Origin: Mesostigma viride
Lineage: Eukaryota; Streptophyta; Mesostigmatophyceae; Mesostigmatales; Mesostigmataceae
Length of the DNA: 64,000 bases
Assembly (NCBI GenBank): GCA_009746045.1
Contig: RPFO01000034.1
Location: 2,174,471 to 2,238,470 of the forward strand
Direction: 5' to 3'
The notes beneath the pieces are model-generated. The model saw nothing but the letters and a program-made list of their open reading frames with translations. It had not been told where the DNA came from and did not search any database. Within the stretch, counting starts at the first letter, position 1; every line of letters starts with the position of its first letter. Shown here in pieces: positions 29,672-40,620 of the stretch. Position numbers and translations under genes: made by a program.

Positions 29672-30100
29672 TGTTGTTCATCTCTTATATGCACCCCCGT
29701 GTATCTGACATTTGCACTGAATACCCTTTTGTTTTAGGTGTATGCTTGATGCGACCCCACCGTCGCGACGATGTGGACAACGTATTAATTAATTAATTAA
29801 TTATCAACATCACTCCGTTGGGAGTAGATGTAGCACATAGCCCTGAGAATGGGCATATGGCTTTTAATACATTCTAGGCTACTTCATGCAAGGGTGGGAA
29901 TGTAAGCTACCCCTGCTCTAGGTGCACCAGGGCACCCGCACCCTCATGGTCTATCACGCTATGCCCGGGTAAGGGGGGAGCATGCCTGTGAGGGGGAAGA
30001 TCATCATGGCTATACAAAAACTAGAGCGTGGCATCTCAGCAGAGAGCAGCTCTCTGCATGGGCACAACATTACTAAATAAAACTAGGCATCGTCTGGAGT

Positions 30101-31824
30101 CCACCTTTCTGCTGAGCTGCTGAAGACCCCTGATCTGGCGGTTAGGGATCTTCTGCTGGCGTTCTGCAACCGTGTCCTGCTCTCTGACGAGCCTCCGCCT
30201 GCTGAGTGGCAGACGGCCATCCGCGTCATGCTGTACAAGAAGGGCTCTGCTGCTGACCCCGGTAACTACCGGGGTGTCTGCCTCCAGAGCGCCGCGCTGA
30301 AGGTCTTCATGCGCATGATGCTGCACAGGCTCCGCGCCGCGCTGGACCCACACCTGGGTGAGTCTCAGATGGGTTTCCGTCGTGGTCGTAACACTGTCAT
30401 GGCTGTGTTTGTCGCGCGCCGGTTGATGGAGGAGGTGCGTCGACTTCCCCCTGACAGTTTGCCGCTGGTCTTCATTTTTGTTGACTATATCAAGGCCTTT
30501 GACACGGTTCTCTGGGAGGCTCTTTGGGCCATCCTAGCTCTGGATCGGGTACCACCTGCGTTTATTGCTGCCATTCGCCGTCTGTATGAGGGTTCACAGG
30601 CAGTAGTGCGGACTGCGGAGGGCACCACTCCACCATTCCCCCTTCACCACGGGGTGTGGCAAGGTTGTGTCCTGTCCCCATACCTGTTCATTATTGTCGT
30701 GGATCACGTCATGCGCCGGGCACGTGCGCGCTTTACTGCCGGGCTCGGGGGGGTTCGAGCCAGGCTTGGACATCCTTAACGTGAAAGAGCACGGCGGGGT
30801 TAGACCTGGTTACCGCCTTGCCGACCTGATTTATGCGGATGATACCACCCTCATCGAGCGCCCCGAGCACATTCAGACCTGGCTGGACTGCCTGGGCCTG
30901 GAGGCGCGGGCGGTGGGGCTGGAGATTAGTGTCAAAACTGAGGCGATGGTGATAGGCGCATCCAGTAAACCACCGCTGCCGCGCCTGCTCGACGGGACGG
31001 AGGTCCCGTTCCGCGACCGCTTCAAGCTGCTGGGGAGCTGGCTTCCTGACACCGCCGACGATGTGGACACCCGCATCGGCCTTGCCTGGGCCAAGCTCCG
31101 TTCGCTCACACCCTACTGGCGCTCGAAGGGCCTTAACGGGCACCGCAAGCGCATGCTCTTCAAGGTCCTCGTCCTCACGGTGCTCACGTATGGCGCCGAG
31201 GCGTGGACCCTCCCCCCCAAGCTGGCAGCTCGGCTCGACGGCACAGTTTACAGGATGCTCCGGCAGGTCCTTAATGTAGGTTTTTCCGAGCGTCCGTCAT
31301 CAGAGTCTCTGTATCATGGCATGCCTCGTGTTTCGGACGAGATTAGACAGCGTAGGATAGCATTTGTAGGACACCTTGCACGCACCAGCCAGGTCGACAC
31401 CACCCTTGGTCTGGCCGGCCCCCAGCGGCTTGGACAGCCAGGGCGGCACATTCTGACCTGGCCTGGCCCCAAGGACATTCCCAAAAGGGTAGGGAAACCT
31501 GTCACCAACTACGTTCAGATGCTGCTGGACGACCTCGTGGTCCCAGCCCAGTTTGAGCACCGCATCCACTCTCTCTCCCGTCTTTGGACTGCCATGCAGG
31601 ACAAGGAGCGGTGGAAGAAGATTGTCAAGGCACACACGCCCGACCCTGTGGGCAAGCCACCTCCCCCCAAGCGGAGGAGGCGTTTTGATGAGTAGTGCAG
31701 TTAGGATTTTCTAGATAGAGTTAGGATAGTTCGATCACGCGGCTTCCTCCACCCCATCCATCATGAAATATGTGCTACATGACCTCCCCACGGAGGCATG
31801 TTATAATTTAATTTAATTTTTTTA
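30101..31824 (+). mobile_element. 5'-truncated LINE (non-LTR retrotransposon) copy 1
   Basis: Flanked by the 12-bp target-site duplication ATCGTCTGGAGT (30089-30100 and 31825-31836). It starts inside the RT gene and ends with a 3' UTR carrying GTGCTACAT, a CCTCC/GGAGG hairpin and an AT-rich tail (TTATAATTTAATTTAA). The inserted sequence interrupts the ORF1 element exactly between the two halves, so it is the younger of the two. Confidence 0.9.
30102..31695 (+). pseudogene. LINE reverse transcriptase, one frameshift
   Basis: The first frame runs to about 30745 and has FIFVDYIKAFDT (motif A region) and QGCVLSPYLFIIV (motif B). The frame then shifts by one base in a run of seven G (about 30747-30753). 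The second frame carries YADD (motif C) and a thumb/C-terminal region with a basic end (PPPPKRRRRFDE). The endonuclease domain is absent because of 5' truncation. RT copies element RNA into the target site by target-primed synthesis; this copy is not functional as it stands. It is otherwise free of stops, so recent. Confidence 0.9.
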
Positions 31825-31965
31825 ATCGTCTGGAGTGTGGCTCATCATAGGCACACATGTACATGATTACATAAAGCGCGTGGCTTAGCTGGAATAGGGC
31901 CTCTAGGAGGCGTACATGTACATGGCCACGGTCTATCTATTCTACACTACTACTGCTGTATTCCC

Positions 31966-32850
31966 CTAAGCTGGGGCGTCTGGAGTCGCTGGGGCCGCGG
32001 GGGTCGCCTGCCAGGGCTTGTGGCCGACGTAGATGGCCGCCCCCTTCCAGTACACCGGCTGCCCCGCCTTGGTCTGCCGGAGCTGGAGGTAGGTCGGCCA
32101 TAGCTCCCGTCGCCGTTGTTGCTGCGCCAGGGTCAAGTCGTCATCAAGGGTGAAGAGAGTCTTCTCGAGCCGCTTGCGGCGTCTGAGAAAAGAAATCTTG
32201 TCCGCCGGGGTCTTAAAGGTGAGAAGGAGCGGGGGCGGCCCTGCCTTACCCCGCGCGCGGGGAAGGCGGTGGGCGGCCAGCTCGATCTCACCAGTAAGGC
32301 CCATGCGGTCAAGGATTTCTCTCTCAAAAGCACGCGCAAGCTTCTCGGAATTCTCACCTTCCTCCATCTTGAGATTCTTGACAATGACGTTGAGGCTGCG
32401 CTTGGCGAGCTCGGCCTCCTCGCGGAGGTCAAGCGTCTGCCGTTGAAGCTGGGCTGCGACGGCGGAGGTGGTGGAGGTGGTGTGTTGCTTAAGCATGTCC
32501 GCCCAGGTGGTGATGGGACGGGAGCATCGCCGGCCAGGCCAGCCGGGGCTGGCTTGGCGGCAATGTCCTTCACCGCCTGGGCGGTGAGGCCTGCGGTGTT
32601 CTGCAGAACCTCGATAGCAATGGCGTTGTCCTTAAGACGCTGGTCGATGTCGCGGAGCTGGGCGGTGATGGAGTCGGTGGAGGCGGAGGGAGGGGGGGGG
32701 GTGGAGGCGAGGAGGGCGGCGGTGGCGGTGGGGATGGTGGGGAGCTCAGCAGCCAGCGTGCCGCCAAGTGCCGCCACATCTGCAGCAATGGGCGTCACGT
32801 GCTGTGAGAGGGCGGCGTGGAGGTGGTGGACGAAGGTGGATTCGACGAAG
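31966..32850 (-). pseudogene. ORF1 protein of the retroelement, frameshifted
   Basis: Two minus-strand frames join at about 32490. The N-terminal part is Ala/Pro/Thr-rich with heptad-like helices; the C-terminal part reads SLNVIVKNL, then IELAAHRLP, LLLTFKTPADK, RRRKRLE and TLDDDLT. That is the pattern of L1 ORF1-type RNA-binding (RRM-like) proteins: strand, helix, AHR-P, F-strand, D-x-T. It would bind element RNA. It ends at 31966-31968 (TAA). Homologues lie at 46446-47281 and 49497-49866. Confidence 0.75.
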
Positions 32851-32984
32851 GTGGACAACGTATCCAGTGCCTTAAGTAAGCTCGGAATGGACGCAAAGGA
32901 GATCTGTCATCACAGGGTTCAGATCAGATGCCTATGAGGGGATCCACACTGGTCAGACGACGTATCAGTGCTTAAGTAGTTAAT

Positions 32985-33305
32985 TAGCCATGCCTTGCCC
33001 ATGCAGAGCGCCACTATATCTGCTGAGTTCTGAGAGGCCATGCCCTGGCCATGAATTGCTTAGCCATGACCATTTTCCACCCCATGCTGCATGGCCAGTA
33101 AGGCCTCTTTTGGTATGATACATCATCGGGTGGCGCCGGCGCAGGTGCACCTTGTGCATGCATGCACCCAGAAGAGTAGGTGCATGGCAGCTAGTTTATA
33201 CATTCCCCCACGTACCTACAGGCTAATTAGTTACATTCCCCCACGTACCTACAGTTTGTAGCCCAGAATGTAAAAAAAACCATATGCCCCTCCTGAAGGA
33301 TATAT
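32985..33305 (+). mobile_element. diverged short retroelement copy
   Basis: Landmarks CTTGCCCATGCAGAG, TCTGCTGAG, GACCATTTTCCACCCC, GCAGGTGCACCTTG and CATATGCCCCTCCTGA match the copy at 15700-15986. The terminal hairpin and tail are not preserved. Confidence 0.55.
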
Positions 33306-33307
33306 GT

Positions 33308-34230
33308 CTGCAAGCTGTTTCCGGCCCCACCGTCTAGGTCATCTAGTCGCTCTACACGTAAGCCAGCCATAATTTCAATCACATACACGTGTGCATGTAG
33401 TACTCCTACACACACAGATCTCTAATGATTTATCTAGTACAAATCCGAATGGCTTGCATCACTCCCCGGAAAGGAGAACTTTTGCGGTACGTTGGACTGT
33501 AGGTGTCAGTTGGCGATGCCTTAGGATCAGGAGACGTCCGTCCTATAGTCAGCAAAAGTTGGTGCGAGAGGTCCCCAGTTCGATTCCGGCCTGGATTCAT
33601 TTGCAGATCGCGTTTTCCGCGGACCGGCACTGAACGCAAATGGTTTTAACCTTTGCGGCGTGCCAAATCAGAATATACGCTTGGCTGATCTCGATAGTAC
33701 CGGCTACGCCCCCTTCTAAAGAAGGTTTCAGCCGTGTTCAGCCCGTCTCACGTGTCGAGACTGAACAAGTCTCGAGTGGACACGTACACGTGTAGTACTC
33801 CTACACACACAGATCTCGAATGATTTATCTAGTACAAATCTGAATGGCTTGCATCACTCCCCGGAAAGGAGAACTTTTGCGGTACGTTGGACTGTAGGTG
33901 TCAGTTGGCGATGCCTTAGGATCAGGAGACGTCCGTCCTATAGTCAGCAAAAGTTGGTGCGAGAGGTCCCCAGTTCGATTCCGGCCTGGATTCATTTGCA
34001 GATCGCGTTTTCCGCGGACCGGCACTGAACGCAAATGGTTTTAACCTTTGCGGCGTGCCAAATCAGAATAATTTCAATGCAAAAGGCTACACATTTCCAT
34101 CGATCACCACTGATTCATATTCATCATCCTGAACGACTCAAACACGCGCACAAGATAACGGCAGGCTCCAGCTACCATGGTCCGGATTCTCCCGATTTCT
34201 GGCCTGCGCTGGTTGTCTCCTTGCTTGATA
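33308..34230 (+). mobile_element. interspersed repeat split by a dimeric insertion
   Basis: Left part 33308-33379 and right part 34079-34230 together match 36550-36775. The split point is marked by an 11-bp duplication, ATAATTTCAAT, at 33369-33379 and 34068-34078. Confidence 0.8.
33380..34067. mobile_element. dimeric SINE-like insertion
   Basis: Two near-identical units of about 280 bp (33390-33668 and 33785-34067) are separated by about 115 bp. Each contains GGTGTCAGTTGGCGATG, resembling an A box, and CAGTTCGATTCCGG, a good B box, about 75 bp apart, then shared sequence to CAAATCAGAATA. The 11-bp target-site duplication fits target-primed insertion. Two long terminal repeats of a miniature LTR element are an alternative, but 11 bp is long for integrase-made duplications. 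Confidence 0.6.
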
Positions 34231-34937
34231 TTAGATTGGTTGAATATAGTTCGTTTTCGGCTAGGAGGCGTGCATGGCCTTTGCATGTCAGACCGGGGCA
34301 AGAGGATTTCAGCCGTGGGCAACCAAGCACACATGTCGTTGGGCTAGCTAGCTAGTCCGGCGAGTGGGCACGTGAACCGGCACTCCCGGTCACACACGAC
34401 ACCATAGAGATAGTAGTCAGCTGCACCGCCTCATGTCGGCAAAACCCACAGTTCCATCGGAATCGTTTCAGCCGCCGGCACTTCCTCTCCGCGTTTCCTC
34501 AACCTCGTTTTCAGAATCATACTCATCGTTCCTGCATTTTCCTCTTCCACGCAGGTTGTGGCTTTTTTGAAAGCCACGAATGTATACCCGGGGATGGGAG
34601 GCTTCGGCTGCCTACACATTGATGCCTACACATTCAATACGATGTCCCCCTCTCACCTTCCTCCATCATTCCGCTCACGTTGCACTACGTGTCTCACATG
34701 TTTTGTTCTTGTTCTTGTTCTTGTTTGTTTTGCTGTTCTTGTCATTTTTCCTTAATTTACTCTTACTGAGGGAGCTACTAGGCTGGGCTGCGCGCTGTGT
34801 GTGCTACTCTCGTGTTTTTTCTGTACGTGGGCACTTGAGAGACTAACCAAGGATCGGGCCCCCCACACGGCAATATCAGCCTTTGCTTTTGTTTACCCTC
34901 CCATATCTCTTTACAAACGCCAAAAAAACACAAAGGC

Positions 34938-36436
34938 ATGCAGGAGCCGTACGGTGACTCAATGATCTGGAACATGAAGAAGGGAAATCTTTTCGTTACA
35001 GGAAAGAGACAGCGCACGCATTTGTCGCTTACCAACTCCACTCGCCCACACCCCGAAAGCACCCGTCGCGTCATTTATGCCATAATACAACCGCAGGTAC
35101 CCTCAACGTATCTACGTTGGCCAAACGCAACGAGATGCCTGGACGCGTTTTCAGGAACATGCATGTCCGAGCGGCACGCCGCCTTCATATTGGCCGCCCT
35201 GCCGCCAACGACGACACCCCTCTACATGGCACCATGGCCCACTACGGGTGGTGGATTGGCGAGTCGTACCCTTGGAACATGTCCCCGGCACCTTTACCGG
35301 CGCAGCTTTTCGCAAAGCCGCTGGGCATCGGGAAACGTTGTGGCAACGAATGTTACATGCATTTCTGCCCCACAGTTTTGCATTGAAGGCAAGAGCTTCA
35401 AAGCTCGGTCTCTCCGCCGCCCGCCTCCCCCCCGTCCCCGCCCTCTTATGTTAATCCGTGCCTGGCGTCTGAAGCACAATCTCCACCCATATCGCCCTAT
35501 CCCCCCAGCGTCACCCCTGCCCCTCCACGTTCAACACATGTGTCCCCTGCTCCTTACCTTTACTCCACTCAGTCTTCGCTGCCTACGTCACATGTCAGAC
35601 TCGGCTTATGCAACGCGGCAACTTTCATGCATCCTATCTCGAAGCCTGCAGCTTGAAGAAGCTTACCAGCTTACACATTGCCGTCGCCGGGTCGTGCTCC
35701 CCAGCTGATCTGCAAGTCCCCCACTCCCATGCCACTAGTCTGCGACGGCCTTCTCTCACGTATCATTCGGCACCGTGTCAATGGGAATGCAGATGCGGCA
35801 CTGCGTACGCGTCGTTTACTGATCTCACCTTTCATTCAATGATGCTGCGATGGATGAGCTGTGTTTGCCACACATTCTGCATTTGCCGCAATTAGTGCAG
35901 GCTGCGATGCTGCTCGTGGTGGTGAGCAACACTTTCGGCACTCCCATATTGCCGCCTGGCATTATACTCTCCCTGGCACCTTGGGACAAATGGTTTTCAG
36001 CAACTAACGGGAAGGTCAGCCGCGATACAACGCCCACCGAGCTGGCCACCATCTTGGCAGGGCCCTGCCCCTGCCAACAACAACGGTATTTTCAAGTACC
36101 TTGCTCCCACCTCGCAGCACGTCATGACCGCTGACCTCAGCATCCTGCCGAGCCACACGCTTGTATAGACCTTTTTAATTGCCAAAGGCACCAAGTTTCG
36201 GCCGTGGGTCCAGCGCACATGTGCCAAAGAGGTGAATGCACTGCTCTCAACATCACTGCGCAAACTCTACAATGCCATTTGCACGGACCTCCAGCTTGCT
36301 CCCCTTGCCATGGAACCGTGGTTTAGCGCCGTCATTCACGAATGCAATGCACGTCTCACCAGGCTTGATTACCGTTTCCGGCAGGTCCACCGCACCACCT
36401 GGCTCAACACCACAGATAAAGCACTTCGATCTTGAC
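34938..36436 (+). pseudogene. decayed Penelope-like retroelement, GIY-YIG before RT region
   Basis: Fragments in shifting frames, all + strand and in order. A GIY-YIG nuclease-like block comes first: RRVIYAIIQPQ, then RIYVGQTQRDAWTRFQEH after a frameshift near 35095, then VVPLEHVPG and RETLWQRML at about 35250-35360. Next come a Cys block PCPCQQQ and SQHVMTADLSILP (about 36060-36150), a stop at 36166, and IAKGTKFRPW followed by helices to 36434. The GDL/ADL-x-I plus KG-K-R pattern precedes RT in Penelope-like elements, and nuclease-first order is the permuted type described from green algae. The RT core itself is missing. Multiple frameshifts and stops make it inactive. Confidence 0.55.
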
Positions 36437-36451
36437 CACTTCAAGCAGGAC

Positions 36452-36798
36452 TGATTGGTGGGAGAGCGATCGCAGCAATGGTGCTTACCCGGGAGTGTCT
36501 AGGGCCTAGACACTCCCGGCCAGTTAGGCTCGAAACACACGCGCCTGATCAAGCAAGCTGTTTCCGGCCCCACCGTCTAGCTGTCATCTAGTCGCTGTAC
36601 ACGTAAGCCAGCTAGCCATAATTTCAATGCACAAGGCTACACATTTCCATCACCATTCATATTCATCATCCTGAACGACTCGAACACGCGGACAAGATAA
36701 CAGCAGGCTCGAGCTACCATGGTCCGGATTCTCCCTATTTCTGGCCTGCGCTGGTTGTCTCCTTGATATGTGTTACATTACTTACATATCAAGGAGAC
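36452..36798 (+). mobile_element. interspersed repeat copy with inverted terminal motif
   Basis: Most complete copy of the family also at 4104-4385 and 33308-34230. It ends GTCTCCTTGATATGT (36757-36771), and the exact inverse ACATATCAAGGAGAC follows at 36784-36798. An internal palindrome GGGAGTGTCTAG/CTAGACACTCCC lies near 36491-36520. Confidence 0.65.
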
Positions 36799-37185
36799 AA
36801 TTACTTACATATCAACATGGAGAATGATAAATTACGGAGTCTGTAATTCATGTCTCACCTCGGAGGTGAGACTGGCACGCAACATAAAGAAAACCCCGAA
36901 AAGAAGAAGAACCCTGAAGAAATTAATAGTAATCTGACACAGACATCCAAGCTAGGATCACGCCAGCTACTGCACAAGGTACAACTAACTACATCACAAA
37001 ACTACAACACGCAGCAACATCGCTGCCGGCCCACCATGCAGGCCTGGGAGGGATCTAGACCGCCTGGGTCGCGACAAAGTCGGCCCGGGTGCGGCGGAAT
37101 AACACATCAGCCATGGTGCGAGTGAGGGCGAGTGACATATTTACTCCCCATGGATATGTTCTTAATTAGTTAATTAATTAATTGA

Positions 37186-37224
37186 CCTGCCTGCATATTG
37201 CTATGATAGCAATATGCAGGCAGG
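37186..37224. repeat. perfect 19-bp-arm palindrome
   Basis: CCTGCCTGCATATTGCTAT, one spacer base, then its exact reverse complement, right after a TTAATTAATTAATT tail (37166-37183) and an ACTCCCCATGG motif (37144). The context suggests it abuts another retroelement 3' end. Confidence 0.9.
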
Positions 37225-37980
37225 CAAATGCAAGTTGCACAATTCTAGATAAAGAATAGACGACCAATGGCATTGACCACATGTCATTATCGTGCACATG
37301 GTCGTGCATCCTGGAATAGATAGTTGTCATGAAATTAATTTGATTCACAACCTCTAGTAACTTAATTTGGGGGCACGGCGGGTGCGGAGGGGGGCAGGGG
37401 AACCCGTATTGTGGACCCAGGGCGGAATCAAGGGGGGGCGCCCGGGTCGGGGGTGCCCGGGGGGCGGACCCCTCAACCCCCTTCCCCCCTTAGTGGGACC
37501 ACTGGGGGTGGGGGGTTCCGAGACATGTCTGAAACCCTCCCCCCCAGGCACTTGTACATGCACTAGCTCGCTCCGCGGATGGTCGCAAGCAGCCAGCTAG
37601 CATTTATTTGGCGGGCTGACAGGCCTCCTCTGGCCAGCATGCAAAGCACATGCTCGAGATAGGAGCTTCCCCCACGCGGTCGCTGCCAACTGCCCATGCC
37701 TTTCTTATCATGCACTATAATGCAGCGCACACCAGCAGTCAAACACTACAGCCGCCGATCATGTGTGTATATGCGTGGGCCCTCGCGGTTCGTGACGTTG
37801 ACACAGCAACTGGGGGACATTCCCAATAATTCGTGATCGACACCCATCGGTCACAGCAGTGGGCACCATCCCCCCAATCCACCCCATGGGGTTACACATC
37901 CTCTTTATGATTCGTTGCCTGCGACTTTGTTTGGCAAACGCTCTTGGCTTGCTCCCTCAGTTCGACAGGTTCCGACAAGT
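37225..37980. other. intergenic, no gene recognised
   Basis: Includes a G-rich segment at 37368-37460. This would hold the 3' flank of the minus-strand gene ending at 37981. No feature supported. Confidence 0.5.
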
Positions 37981-39084
37981 TTACCCCAGGTTCCCAGGCC
38001 CAGCCTGCTTGCTCTCCAAAGGCAACGCCACAGCGCCCCCGTTGCCCGAAGTCATTGACCCAGCATCCACATTTCCACCACCACCCAACAGACGGCCTGG
38101 CAGTGCAAGCCGTGCCTTGGACTTCATCTCATCCTCCAGATGGTGCGCTAGCCTCATAGCACAGTGAATAGACAGATGGCCCGTCTTCCACTTGGGTGTT
38201 CTTACCACCCTTGTGTCCCACACCGGGCAGCTGCCCCACCCGAAAAAACCGCAGCTCCTATAGCCTACCAGGTACGGCCTCTCCTCAACCTCGTAGCCGG
38301 CCACCACGTTGCCGATCCAGATCTCATGCCCGGCGGAAGAAAAGCACACCGAGTACTGGCCCCGGGAGTAGTGCGAGCTAAAAAAGGCGGCAAACGCGTG
38401 CGCCTTGCTGTCATCTTCGGGATCCACTGTGGTAGCCGAGACATAGTTCTGCGTGGTCAGTCCAGAGGGGCCGTCAGGGAGCATGGATGCAAGCAGGTAG
38501 CCCATCGGTGCGCCAGGGAAGTTGGCTATTTTCATCGTCTGCTGCGCCTGACCCCATACCTGGTCCTTGGACCTACCCTGCACGCATGTGGATACACTGT
38601 ACGTCTGGTACTTGTCCACGGGCAGATTTTCAAAGTCGTCGCCTTGCCGTGTCGCAGCCGCAGTATCCTTGCTCTTGACAAACTCTGCAAGTGCCACTTT
38701 TGCAGGGTCATCCCCAGGACTGATGAGCATATGACCGGCGCCAATAAGGATGATGATAACTAGAAGTGCGAGAGAACGTTCTTGGATGGCATGGAACCAC
38801 CGCGCTCCTTTCGCTTTGCTTGCTTCGATTGGCACACCACTCTTGGCTGCTGTGTTGGGCGCGCCAGTAGGCGTCGGTGCTGGGCCTCGGGTAGCACACG
38901 GAGGCGCCACGTTGTAAGGGAGATCCGTAACAGATGCTGGGGAAGTCACGCCCCCATGATCATAGTCACTGCATGCATACGCATCGTCACCATCATCATT
39001 GCACGATGCACTGCCATCGTGACCTGCCTCTTGCTCACGTGCGTGCGCGGCTGAGCCGCGTCGTTTGCAAAAACTTTTCGCCAT
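37981..39084 (-). CDS. single-pass membrane protein of unknown function
   Basis: An intronless 367-residue frame ending in TAA (37981-37983). I do not recognise the family. Residues 1-103 are a polar, Asp/Ser/Pro-rich presumably cytoplasmic segment with a basic N-terminus (KSFCKRRG). Residues 104-121 (LALLVIIILIGAGHML) form one clear membrane helix. The remaining 245 residues look like a folded outer or lumenal domain with scattered Cys and many aromatics (GYRSCGFFGWGSCPVW, GQYSVCFSSAGHEIW), as in type II proteins. An upstream in-frame ATG at 39156 would add 24 residues; the start at 39084 is preferred because it gives the usual MAKS context, but this is not decisive. It lies 1.1 kb from H2A and is transcribed divergently. 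Confidence 0.62.
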   Translation of the reverse strand: MAKSFCKRRGSAAHAREQEAGHDGSASCNDDGDDAYACSDYDHGGVTSPASVTDLPYNVAPPCATRGPAPTPTGAPNTAAKSGVPIEASKAKGARWFHAIQERSLALLVIIILIGAGHMLISPGDDPAKVALAEFVKSKDTAAATRQGDDFENLPVDKYQTYSVSTCVQGRSKDQVWGQAQQTMKIANFPGAPMGYLLASMLPDGPSGLTTQNYVSATTVDPEDDSKAHAFAAFFSSHYSRGQYSVCFSSAGHEIWIGNVVAGYEVEERPYLVGYRSCGFFGWGSCPVWDTRVVRTPKWKTGHLSIHCAMRLAHHLEDEMKSKARLALPGRLLGGGGNVDAGSMTSGNGGAVALPLESKQAGPGNLG

Positions 39085-39825
39085 GACCACCTGGAATCGG
39101 ACAGTGATTATATATCCCAAGCGCCAATGAATACTGAAAGCGCAACAACGACGCAAGTGGTCTTGCCAAGCCGGTCAACGAGCTTTTAGCGAAGGTGAGT
39201 CCACCAAGCATGCGGCATGCGTCAGACCAGTAGGTAGGAACGTTGGCAAGCCCAATCGGGTTTGGTTTCGTCCAGTGCCCTGTGTTCTCGTGGGCCTCCA
39301 CCACAGAACAACGCAACATCATGCAACCTTGCCGTCGTAAAATCTACGTGCCTGTGTTTCCTGTGGACTTTCAACACGGGGTCACCCCCCGCGCCGGGTT
39401 CGGTTCAACAACAGGTACCTAGGAACCTAAATACTCACGGCGTGGGAATTAGACACTTCCTACAGCCTACAACAAAGAACAACTCACCACACCTTCTTAT
39501 CTCACCTCCTAGTACTACTGGCAACGTCTTACCTATCGTCTCCTAATATGCATTACAATACATTATGAAATGCTTGACTATCAGCCATCAGGCATATTTA
39601 TCCATTTGATGTAGTAAAGAAATCATTTATGATTTATCAAATTCATTACAATACGGCCTTGCCAGGGCCTTGCATGATTTTATCATTTTTTCATTTTTCA
39701 TGAGAATTCCCTCCTGGCTGGTTGGCTCCCTCTTCAGTACTGTAGGTATGTACGCTGTACAGTAGGTACAGTAATACGTCTTGTTGCCTCTTGCCTCACA
39801 CTGTTCCCAGTGGGACTGTGTTGCG
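39085..39825. other. intergenic between the membrane-protein gene and H2A
   Basis: AT-richer than its surroundings, with no coding signal. It presumably includes the divergent upstream regions of both genes. Confidence 0.5.
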
Positions 39826-39832
39826 CCCACAG

Positions 39833-40130
39833 CCAATCCGCCTGGCGCCGCGCCGCGCTGAATTGATTTGAGACCGGACAGTCGAGGAACTGTCAAAGAG
39901 ACACGAGGGAAAGTTGCGTGACGCGGCGCGCGACAAGAATGTGGCAAGCTTTTTGCGGGGAAGCGGCCTTCTCGCCCAAGCGCCGCGCCATTTCGGACTT
40001 CCAAACACCCGTGTCGTTCGACCCCGATCCCACTTTTGAGCCTGCCACTGGGAAAGGACGTCGCTGATTGGTTCCCCGTTTCTCGGCTTTCCTCGTGCTG
40101 CCAAGGACCGCGAGACGGGGGGGTATAAAA
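39833..40130 (+). promoter_or_regulatory. H2A promoter: CCAAT boxes and TATA box
   Basis: CCAAT at 39833-39837, an inverted CCAAT (GATTGG) at 40066-40071 and GTATAAAAG with TATAAAA at 40124-40130. The TATA box is 81 bp before the ATG, which fits a short leader. CCAAT plus TATA is usual for replication-dependent histone genes. Confidence 0.75.
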
Positions 40131-40210
40131 GCCGGGAAAGCACATTTGAACGAGCATCACGCTCTGCCTGACCAACTTGTCCTCTTCGTCTTCCATACCT
40201 CCTAGCAATC

Positions 40211-40594
40211 ATGTCTGGCCGCGGCAAGGGAAAGGGAAAGAAGGCGGTGTCCCGCTCCGCTAAGGCTGGGCTCCAGTTCCCAGTCGGTCGTATCGCCCGC
40301 TACCTCAAGGCTGGCAAGTACGCCACTCGCATCGGCGCTGGTGCTCCCGTCTACCTGGCCGCTGTGATGGAGTACCTCGCTGCTGAGGTGCTCGAGCTCG
40401 CCGGCAACGCTTCTCGCGATAACAAGAAGACCCGCATTGTGCCTCGCCACATTCAGCTGGCCGTCCGCAACGATGAGGAGCTTTCTAAGCTGCTTGGCTC
40501 GGTCACCATCGCCTCCGGTGGTGTTCTGCCCAACATCCACTCCGTTCTTCTGCCAAAGAAGAGCGGCAAGGGTGCCAAGGCTCCAGCCGAGTAA
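40211..40594 (+). CDS. H2A: histone H2A
   Basis: Intronless, 127 residues, complete. N-terminus [20 protein letters not shown], then the H2A signature [10 protein letters not shown], the helix region [20 protein letters not shown] with acidic-patch residues, [19 protein letters not shown] and [17 protein letters not shown]. The tail ends KAPAE with no SQ[E/D] motif, so this is canonical H2A and not H2A.X, and the docking region is not H2A.Z. It packages DNA in the nucleosome with H2B. Codons are C-ending and biased, as expected for high expression in S phase. No partner histone gene is seen within the surrounding kilobases. Confidence 0.98.
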   Translation: MSGRGKGKGKKAVSRSAKAGLQFPVGRIARYLKAGKYATRIGAGAPVYLAAVMEYLAAEVLELAGNASRDNKKTRIVPRHIQLAVRNDEELSKLLGSVTIASGGVLPNIHSVLLPKKSGKGAKAPAE

Positions 40595-40620
40595 ATACCC
40601 CCTCTCAACAAAAACTCTCA

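Larger units (their letters stand above)
29786..32850 (-). mobile_element. ORF1-only retroelement, split by a later LINE insertion
   Basis: Flanked by the 13-bp direct repeat GTGGACAACGTAT (29773-29785 and 32851-32863). Read on the minus strand it begins inside an ORF1 gene (5' truncated), continues through a 3' UTR with the GCAGAGAG...CTCTCTGC hairpin, the ACTCCNNNNGGAGT hairpin, and ends in (TTAA)n. A LINE on the opposite strand interrupts it at 30101-31824. Without the LINE it is about 1.3 kb. No reverse transcriptase is encoded, so mobilisation in trans is implied. Confidence 0.8.

Noticed and set aside
36850..37125. 91-codon plus-strand frame
   Set aside because: Ordinary composition, no conserved motif, and it lies between repeat elements.
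39105..39115. TATA box for the minus-strand membrane-protein gene
   Set aside because: TATATAA lies only about 23 bp from the preferred ATG, too close to place a transcription start upstream of it.
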